Assembly (NCBI GenBank): GCA_023485715.1
Contig: JAMCZG010000028.1
Span: 1 to 10,350, forward strand
Length of the DNA: 10,350 nt
Reading direction: 5' to 3'
From: Patescibacteria group bacterium
GTDB taxonomy: Bacteria; Patescibacteriota; Microgenomatia; Levybacterales; UBA12049
The translations under genes were made by a program, and so were the position numbers. The notes beneath the pieces were generated by a model. The model made no database searches. It was not told where the DNA came from and was given only the letters and a program-made list of their open reading frames with translations. The first letter of the stretch is position 1, and every line of letters starts with the position of its first letter. Shown here piece by piece: positions 5,614-10,350 of the stretch.

Positions 5614-7371
5614 TTACCTCTTTTCTACATTATACAACGGGCCGACAATATTTATGTTTGAAGGAGCGCGCAGATTAAAATAATTTTTAAACTCGTCTCC
5701 TGTAAATGGCGTACTGCCAGCATCTCCAGAAACATTTACCGAGGTTGTCCTTCCGACACTTTTATCCCAATCGACGCTTATTTCAGAAACCGAATTATAA
5801 GGTGTTAGGTTCCGGCTTCGAAGTTCCTGTCTCACCCGATCTGCGTCCCACGTATCGACTCCATCGGGATTTGGTTTGTCTGTTTGTGATAAATGTTTTT
5901 GAGTTGACGAATCGTTTTTTGCGAGTATTAAAACATTTACGATATCGGCTATTTCTTCGGGTTTTAACCACGCGGTCTTATTGTATTGAGCGCGCGACCC
6001 CCAGTCGCAGTAAAACACGGGGGAATCTTTGTCGTACGCGTTGTTTTGTAAATCGGAAAAACTATTAATAACGCCGGAGGTGTCAGTAGCTCTTTTTGTC
6101 CAAGAAGTGCTGCTCCAGCCGATATCGCCTGAACTAAAAACATATCCGCCGTGAGTAGAAGAAAACCAAGCTTTAATCGGATTTCCTCCCTGAACCATTA
6201 CTTTTCCGGCTGTCGCGGTAACAGCCTGCTCCCAATTGCCGCCTTTTGGATTTATCTGAAAGGCCTGACAGTATTCATTTGCACAAATTGACAGCCTTCC
6301 TTTATCAGTTGCAGCTAAAACGTAGGAACGGGCTGCGATCGCTTGGGCTTTTAAAGTTGCGAGGTTGTTGTCGGCCCAAGAATCCGGGACTTCGTATATT
6401 CTTTTAATATATTCTTCCAAGCTCCCATTCCAAATAACATTTCCTGAATCAAAGCCGTTACTATCATTTACTCTGATATTGGTATTTACGTCCGTATCTT
6501 GAATGGCATCAAAATTGTAGTACGCGCGCAGAATCTGCTCATAATCCTGGCCAGATTTTGCTCTTCCCCACGCTCCGTACTGGCTAAGCCCGATTCTATT
6601 TGGAACACCGTATGTAAAAAGCGCGAATCTCGGGCTGAATCCAGGATCGATACTTCTGTCGTCTGTGCATCCGCCTCTCATCGAATACGCAGACTTAGGT
6701 AGATTAAGACTTCCGAGTTTTTGCGCGAGCAATTCCTGTTGTCTTGTCGAAAGCTGGGCGATTTTTGTCGACAAGGTAGTTTGATATTCTTTTGCGCCAG
6801 AAACGACTTTATCTAGTTTACTAGATTGTTCATCGAGACTTGCTTTAACAGAGGCGAGTCTTTTTTGCTCGCTTTCGAGGTTGTTTTTTTTAACTTCCAA
6901 ATCTGCGATCGAAATCGCAATATTCATAATGATTGTTTTATCTTGATCTGCCTTAGCTTTTTGATAGGCGAGTATTTGCGTAATTTCAGAAGCAGACTGT
7001 CCTGACAAAAAGACTAAAATCGGAGAATTGTAGTAACTTTTAATATAATAATTTCTAATCGCTATATTTAGTATTTTTTGTTGTTTTTCTAAATCTTTAT
7101 AGCCATCTTCGATCGTTTTTTTCTTAATTTCGATATCCTTTTCGATTACGATGACACGATTTTTAATTTCTTTTATCTGGATCTGGAGGCTTTTTAATTG
7201 TGACTCGAGTGGTCTTGTCGCGTTTATCGACATATTCAGCGCAGCAGTAAGATCGCTTATCTGTTTGTTTAAATCATCGAGTTCATCAGAGTATATTCTA
7301 CTCGGCAATACGAAAACAGAGATATTAAGAGCGAGAAAAAAAACGATGATTAACAAAATAATTTTTTTCAT
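5614..7371 (-). CDS. Secreted coiled-coil protein with SpoIID/LytB domain
   Basis: A 585-residue protein. Residues 1-28 form a signal peptide (MKK, hydrophobic core, probable cut after YS). Residues about 29-225 are a long coiled coil rich in Leu, Lys, Glu and Gln, interrupted near 108-135, as in the EnvC/PcsB class of hydrolase regulators. Residues about 235-480 match the SpoIID/LytB fold: RIGLSQYGAWGRA, LEEYIKRIYEVPDSW with Glu327 at the place of the catalytic Glu, LKAQAIAARSYVLA (340-353), the Cys-x4-Cys pair at 363 and 368 that holds zinc in characterised SpoIID, and FSSTHGG (403-409). SpoIID is a lytic transglycosylase acting on denuded glycan, so this is probably a peptidoglycan-remodelling enzyme held by its coiled coil. 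A tail of about 100 residues has no clear assignment. First gene of the four-gene operon. Confidence 0.9.
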   Translation of the reverse strand: MKKIILLIIVFFLALNISVFVLPSRIYSDELDDLNKQISDLTAALNMSINATRPLESQLKSLQIQIKEIKNRVIVIEKDIEIKKKTIEDGYKDLEKQQKILNIAIRNYYIKSYYNSPILVFLSGQSASEITQILAYQKAKADQDKTIIMNIAISIADLEVKKNNLESEQKRLASVKASLDEQSSKLDKVVSGAKEYQTTLSTKIAQLSTRQQELLAQKLGSLNLPKSAYSMRGGCTDDRSIDPGFSPRFALFTYGVPNRIGLSQYGAWGRAKSGQDYEQILRAYYNFDAIQDTDVNTNIRVNDSNGFDSGNVIWNGSLEEYIKRIYEVPDSWADNNLATLKAQAIAARSYVLAATDKGRLSICANEYCQAFQINPKGGNWEQAVTATAGKVMVQGGNPIKAWFSSTHGGYVFSSGDIGWSSTSWTKRATDTSGVINSFSDLQNNAYDKDSPVFYCDWGSRAQYNKTAWLKPEEIADIVNVLILAKNDSSTQKHLSQTDKPNPDGVDTWDADRVRQELRSRNLTPYNSVSEISVDWDKSVGRTTSVNVSGDAGSTPFTGDEFKNYFNLRAPSNINIVGPLYNVEKR

Positions 7372-7382
7372 GGAACAACTCT

Positions 7383-7413
7383 ATTATATCAAAGTAACAG
7401 GAAAAGGTTGCAA
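7383..7413 (-). promoter_or_regulatory. Promoter of the leftward envelope operon
   Basis: The minus strand has TGATATAAT (7391-7383), a TGn-extended consensus -10. The only plausible -35 is the palindrome TTGCAA (7413-7408), 19 nt away, which is longer than ideal but tolerable with an extended -10. The predicted start near 7376 gives a leader of about 5 nt before the ATG at 7371, with no Shine-Dalgarno sequence. Confidence 0.55.
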
Positions 7414-7435
7414 AATTGACAAGTTGTGTTATACT
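7408..7435 (+). promoter_or_regulatory. Promoter of the LytR_C gene; decides its start codon
   Basis: TTGCAA (7408-7413), 16 nt, then TATACT (7430-7435) with a TGn extension (TGT at 7427-7429). The predicted start is near 7442, 5 nt before the ATG at 7447. The in-frame GTG at 7426 would lie upstream of the transcript start, so ATG 7447 is preferred. The TTGCAA is its own reverse complement and may also serve the leftward operon. Confidence 0.6.
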
Positions 7436-7446
7436 TTGGGCAACAA

Positions 7447-8046
7447 ATGGAAGAGGCAGGATTTAGAGATTCGACAATCTCTTTTAAACCACCGGAAAAA
7501 AGACGATCAAAACGCCCGTTTATAATAATTGCAGCCGTTATTGTGGTCGCGATTTTAATTTTCTTAGGAATACGTTTTTTGGGATCGTCTAATAAAACTT
7601 CAGAAAAGGCACAAGCGATAACGCCGACGCCGACCGAATTTCAATTTCCGACTGACACTCCGACGCCGACCGGAGGAAACGAATCAACGCCGACTCCTAC
7701 GTCGGGCGAAAAAGCTCCGACGCCAACTTCTACTGCCAACCCTGTCGACAAAAAAACGGGTCTCGACAGAAGCGAGCTTAGAGTTTCGGTCCAAAACGGG
7801 AGCGGGACTGTTGGGGTCGCGAGTAAATTTTCTGATTACTTAAAAGGTTTTGGCTATCGTGTCGTCGGAGTTGGAAACGCTGAAACTTTCGACTATGAAA
7901 ACGTGACAATTTCGGTCAAACCCGATTTTTCAAAGTATCTTCCACTTTTAAAATCTGATATCTCAAAAGATTACACGGTCGATTCTACGTCAGAAGATTT
8001 ATCCGCCTCGTCCTCTGCCGACGCGCTTATTATCGTCGGAAAATAA
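7447..8046 (+). CDS. Single-pass membrane protein with extracytoplasmic LytR_C domain
   Basis: A 199-residue protein from ATG 7447. A basic cytoplasmic leader (KPPEKRRSKRP) precedes one membrane helix (about 24-46). A Pro/Thr linker (about 57-97) contains four TPTPT-type units. The C-terminal domain (about 110-199) matches the LytR_C family: ELRVSVQNGSGTVGVASKFSDYLKGFGY corresponds to the family's vrVxVLNGtGvxGlA...a..L...Gf pattern, and it ends ADALIIVGK. LytR_C usually follows an LCP (LytR-CpsA-Psr) ligase domain; here there is none, so the domain stands alone, as in other CPR and actinobacterial proteins. It is thought to bind the cell wall or a partner, but its role is not established. 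It is divergent from the envelope operon and may share a promoter box with it. Confidence 0.85.
   Translation: MEEAGFRDSTISFKPPEKRRSKRPFIIIAAVIVVAILIFLGIRFLGSSNKTSEKAQAITPTPTEFQFPTDTPTPTGGNESTPTPTSGEKAPTPTSTANPVDKKTGLDRSELRVSVQNGSGTVGVASKFSDYLKGFGYRVVGVGNAETFDYENVTISVKPDFSKYLPLLKSDISKDYTVDSTSEDLSASSSADALIIVGK
7624..7672 (+). repeat. 13-bp direct repeat encoding TPTPT linker units
   Basis: CCGACGCCGACCG occurs at 7624-7636 and again at 7660-7672, 36 bp (12 codons) apart and in frame. Two further degenerate units follow near 7687-7730. The repeats encode the Pro/Thr linker and may let its length vary by slippage or recombination. Confidence 0.7.
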
Positions 8047-8055
8047 ATTCATCGG

Positions 8056-8084
8056 TTGATTATAAATCCTCTTTTTATTATTAT
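8056..8084 (+). promoter_or_regulatory. Sigma70-like promoter of the sugar-phosphate operon (leaderless)
   Basis: TTGATT (8056-8061), 17 nt, TATTAT (8079-8084). Seven nt on gives a predicted start at 8091, the G of the GTG start codon, so the operon's mRNA would begin with GUG. No Shine-Dalgarno sequence lies before it (TTGAAAA). Confidence 0.6.
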
Positions 8085-8090
8085 TGAAAA

Positions 8091-9062
8091 GTGAACAAGT
8101 ACGATTTGGTCGCGATCGGCGACGCTGTGATCGATATCTTCTTAACGATCGACGAAAAAAACGGCCGCGTAAATTTTAAGGATTCTGAGCTTTGTTTTAA
8201 GTACGGCACTAAAATTCCGGTTGAGAGCGCGAAATTTTTCTTGGGGGGAAACGCGTGTAATGTGTCGGTCGGGTTATCGAGACTTGGTTTAAAAACAGCC
8301 ATTTTTTCTGAGATCGGCGATGATGATTTTTCAGATATGATCGTTAAGGGTTTAAAGACAGAAAACGTTTCTGAAGAATATATAAAAAGGAAAAACGGAA
8401 TCTCTTCTTTCTCTGTCGGAATAAACTACAAGGGAGAACGTACCCTTTTTGTCGAGCATGTATTAAGAGGAAATAATTTTGATTTTTCAAATTTCTACAC
8501 AGAATGGGTTTATCTAACTAGTCTCGGGGAGGCTTGGAAAGAGGCGTATAAAAAGACTTTGGACTTTGTTCAAAATAAGAATTTAAAACTCGCTTTTAAC
8601 CCCGGGACATTACAGCTTTTAGAAGGATATAATTCGATTTCGGATACTCTTAAAAAGACAGATATACTTTTTTTAAACAAAGAAGAAGCAGTAAAAATTA
8701 CATCCACCAAATCAGCGGATCAAATTCCAACTGATCGAAAAGAAATCGAAAAACTTTTAACAGCGCTTCAGGAAACGGGGCCAAAAATAGTGGTAATTAC
8801 AGACGGGGTGAACGGTTCATTTTGCATAGATCAAGATAAAAAAACTTATTCTCACGGAATAATCGATGTGAAAATTATGAATAAAACAGGCGCAGGGGAT
8901 GCCTATACTTCGGGATTTATTTCGGCCATAATTTCTGGCCAAACAATCGAAGAGGCCATGAATAGAGGGACGTTAAACGCAACTTCGGTTATCGGAAAAA
9001 TCGGTGCGCAAGTAGGACTTTTAAAAAAAACTGAAATGGAAGAGAAATTAATGACTGTATGA
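8091..9062 (+). CDS. PfkB-family sugar kinase
   Basis: A 323-residue cytoplasmic kinase of the ribokinase/PfkB fold. Visible motifs: the N-terminal strand YDLVAIGDAVIDIF, first signature LGGNACNVSVGLSRLG (51-66), the substrate/ATP-side NPGT (170-173), FLNKEEA (194-200), ITDGVNGS (236-243) and second signature NKTGAGDAYTSGF (264-276), with Asp270 as catalytic base and GAGD as anion hole. Most relatives have D-T/x-TGAGD; Asn264 here is a variation. The substrate cannot be read from sequence: fructokinase, ribokinase, adenosine kinase and 6-phosphofructokinase are all in this family. The next gene is an aldolase for fructose 1,6-bisphosphate, so fructose-6-phosphate is an attractive candidate, which would matter because many CPR genomes lack PfkA. 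Translation starts with GTG; its stop overlaps the next ATG in ATGA. Confidence 0.88.
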   Translation: MNKYDLVAIGDAVIDIFLTIDEKNGRVNFKDSELCFKYGTKIPVESAKFFLGGNACNVSVGLSRLGLKTAIFSEIGDDDFSDMIVKGLKTENVSEEYIKRKNGISSFSVGINYKGERTLFVEHVLRGNNFDFSNFYTEWVYLTSLGEAWKEAYKKTLDFVQNKNLKLAFNPGTLQLLEGYNSISDTLKKTDILFLNKEEAVKITSTKSADQIPTDRKEIEKLLTALQETGPKIVVITDGVNGSFCIDQDKKTYSHGIIDVKIMNKTGAGDAYTSGFISAIISGQTIEEAMNRGTLNATSVIGKIGAQVGLLKKTEMEEKLMTV

Positions 9063-9814
9063 TTTCGCTAGACAAAATTACGACAAGGGGAAAGGCATTA
9101 TATCTTGCTTACGATCAGGGTTTTGAGCACGGGCCATCTGATTTTAACGACGAAAATATTGACCCGAATTTTATATTAGATATCGGAATAAAAAGTGGTT
9201 CTAATGCGATAATTTTGCAAAAAGGTATCGCGGAAAAATATTATTTTAGATCTGAACACGCTAAAAAAATTCCTCTAATTTTAAAGTTAAACGGAAAAAC
9301 AAACCTAGTCGAAGGACAAGATCCGTATTCGCCGCTTCTTTGCACAGTCGATGAAGCATTGGATTTGGGAGCAGTTGCACTTGGCTATACGATTTATGTA
9401 GGAAGTGAGTTCGAAAGCAAGATGACTTCGGAATTTTCATCGGTCGTTCGGCAAGCGCACGAAAAGGGGATTCCTGTAATCGGATGGATGTATTTAGCCG
9501 GAAAATCGATCGCCGGAAAAGACAAGAAAGAATTAACGGCCTATTGCGCAAGACTCGGGTTGGAATTGGGCGCAGACATTATTAAAATAAAATATCCGGG
9601 AGATTTGGAATCTTTAAAATGGGCAGTCGAATCGGCCGGAAAAACAAAAGTGGTTATCTCGGGAGGGGTAAAAGAGGACGAGAAGGAATTTTTGGAAACC
9701 GCAAAAACAATCATGGAAACAGAAGCGATCGGGATGGCGGTGGGCCGAAATATCTGGCAAAACAAAAATCCGATCGAAATCGCAAAAAAATTAAAGGAAA
9801 TTATTTTTAAATGA
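9059..9814 (+). CDS. fbaB: Class I fructose-bisphosphate aldolase, DhnA/archaeal type
   Basis: A 251-residue TIM-barrel aldolase in the short DhnA (FbaB-like) class. Evidence: AYDQGFEHGP (17-26), the family's AxDxGxExGP phosphate-side motif; GADIIKIKYPGD (171-182) with Lys176 as probable Schiff-base lysine; VVISGGVK (198-205) and GMAVGRNIWQ (225-234), the phosphate-binding end of the barrel. It would interconvert fructose 1,6-bisphosphate with dihydroxyacetone phosphate and glyceraldehyde 3-phosphate in the cytoplasm. It starts with ATG overlapping the kinase stop (ATGA), with GGAAGAG upstream as a possible ribosome binding site, and overlaps rpiB in the same way. DhnA relatives include aldolases with other substrates, such as the ADH synthase and LsrF types; context favours FBP. 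Confidence 0.88.
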   Translation: MISLDKITTRGKALYLAYDQGFEHGPSDFNDENIDPNFILDIGIKSGSNAIILQKGIAEKYYFRSEHAKKIPLILKLNGKTNLVEGQDPYSPLLCTVDEALDLGAVALGYTIYVGSEFESKMTSEFSSVVRQAHEKGIPVIGWMYLAGKSIAGKDKKELTAYCARLGLELGADIIKIKYPGDLESLKWAVESAGKTKVVISGGVKEDEKEFLETAKTIMETEAIGMAVGRNIWQNKNPIEIAKKLKEIIFK

Positions 9815-10257
9815 AAATTTTTTTAGGGACCGATCACGCTGGGTTTGAACTTAAAGAATACGTTAAAAATTTTCTTCAAAAAGAGGGTTATGATGTCGTT
9901 GATCGCGGTGCGTCGAGTTTTAATAAAGATGATGACTATCCGGATTTCATTAGCAAAGCTTCGATCGGGGTGTCGGAAAATCCCGGATCAAAGGGGATTG
10001 TTTTTGGAAAATCCGGCGCCGGAGAATGTATCGTAGCCAATAAAATAAAAAACGTAAGGGCGTTTTTAGGAATAAACGAAGAAAACGTAAGACTTGCAAG
10101 AGAACATAATGACGCAAACGTTTTGTCTTTGGGTTCGGCGTTTGTGAGTAACGACAAAGCCTGTGATTTGGCAAAATTGTTTATCGAAACACCGTTTTCA
10201 GGAGATGAAAGACACAAGCGAAGAATAGAGAAAATAAAACAAATAGAAAATTTATAA
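9811..10257 (+). CDS. rpiB: Ribose-5-phosphate isomerase B
   Basis: A 148-residue protein of the RpiB/LacAB family that interconverts ribose 5-phosphate and ribulose 5-phosphate. Motifs: GTDHAGFELKE (6-16), DYPDF (42-46), FGKSGAGECIVANKI (65-79), AREHNDANVLSLG (96-108) and ERHKRRIEKI near the C-terminus, where Arg and His bind phosphate. The catalytic position has Glu72 in SGAGE, like Mycobacterium tuberculosis RpiB, rather than the catalytic Cys of the E. coli enzyme. It overlaps the aldolase gene by ATGA and is followed after 13 nt by a probable epimerase, so the operon links aldolase products with pentose phosphates. Confidence 0.94.
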   Translation: MKIFLGTDHAGFELKEYVKNFLQKEGYDVVDRGASSFNKDDDYPDFISKASIGVSENPGSKGIVFGKSGAGECIVANKIKNVRAFLGINEENVRLAREHNDANVLSLGSAFVSNDKACDLAKLFIETPFSGDERHKRRIEKIKQIENL

Positions 10258-10270
10258 TTATTTAATTTCT

Positions 10271-10350
10271 ATGCAAGAGATAATACCCGGAATTTTAGAA
10301 AAAAGGTGGGAAGAAATCGAAAAAAAACTCGACGCACCGCGATCAACGAC
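10271..10350 (+). CDS. Probable ribulose-phosphate 3-epimerase, first 26 codons (cut by window edge)
   Basis: An open frame from ATG 10271 to the window end encodes MQEIIPGILEKRWEEIEKKL and a few more residues. The opening (I-I-P-G-I-L, then an amphipathic helix) resembles the first strand and helix of ribulose-phosphate 3-epimerase proteins in CPR genomes. Position after rpiB, whose product is the epimerase substrate, supports this. The fragment is too short for catalytic residues to be seen, so the call rests on a short match and context. No clear ribosome binding site is present in the 13-nt gap. Confidence 0.5.
   Translation, partial: MQEIIPGILEKRWEEIEKKLDAPRST

Noticed and set aside
5706..6068. 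Plus-strand open frame of 120 codons opposite the SpoIID domain
   Set aside because: The opposite strand encodes clear SpoIID motifs; this one shows Arg/Leu-rich shadow composition.
7426..7446. Upstream in-frame GTG start for the LytR_C gene, adding 7 residues
   Set aside because: It precedes and overlaps the -10 element (TATACT 7430-7435), so it would not be in the predicted transcript; ATG 7447 fits the leaderless pattern.
10253..10258. TATAAT as a promoter for the probable epimerase gene
   Set aside because: No -35 at 16-18 nt, and the spacing to the ATG does not match the leaderless pattern; it overlaps the rpiB stop and is probably chance in AT-rich sequence.
1..10350. CRISPR array, insertion sequence, prophage or alternative genetic code (TGA as Gly)
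   Set aside because: No regularly spaced repeats, transposase or phage gene was seen, and TGA ends comF, the PfkB gene and the aldolase at natural protein ends.

Overview
The window looks like part of a Candidate Phyla Radiation (Patescibacteria) chromosome, most likely a Microgenomates-type lineage. This rests on gene content and style: tightly packed genes, small membrane proteins of unknown function, an EnvC-like coiled coil fused to a SpoIID/LytB domain, a PP2C-like/beta-propeller membrane protein, and a minimal pfkB-aldolase-rpiB sugar cluster. TGA is used as a stop (comF, pfkB, aldolase), so this is not a lineage that has recoded TGA. The lineage call is inference; no rRNA is present.

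Layout. Bases 1-314 (-) hold the N-terminal part of a two-helix membrane protein. It diverges from a 232-residue orphan membrane protein (401-1099, +). Two serine tRNAs lie on the minus strand at 1101-1187 (UGA) and 1258-1346 (GCU). comF (1399-2088, +) is followed by the tmRNA gene ssrA (2129-2516, +), which converges on its partner smpB (2523-2963, -). The apparent ssrA terminator lies inside the 3' end of smpB.

From 7371 down to 3006 (-) runs a four-gene envelope operon: a secreted coiled-coil/SpoIID protein, a bacterial-PH membrane protein, a 78-residue two-helix protein, and a degenerate PP2C-like domain joined by one membrane helix to a probable beta-propeller. A short divergent promoter region separates it from a single-pass protein with a LytR_C domain (7447-8046, +). 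A sugar-phosphate operon follows (+): PfkB-family kinase, DhnA-type class I aldolase, RpiB, and the start of a probable ribulose-phosphate 3-epimerase cut by the window edge. Together these would move carbon between fructose phosphates, trioses and pentose phosphates.

The most striking regulatory pattern is that the first gene of nearly every transcription unit has a sigma70-like promoter placed so that transcription starts at, or within about 5 nt of, the start codon. That predicts leaderless mRNAs. Some operon-internal genes instead carry Shine-Dalgarno-like sequences. The tmRNA is also unusual: a probable long tag frame ending -NFAYLTA, no obvious first pseudoknot and a non-canonical T-loop. 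No CRISPR array, insertion sequence or prophage was seen, and no gene-free stretch exceeds 300 bases.
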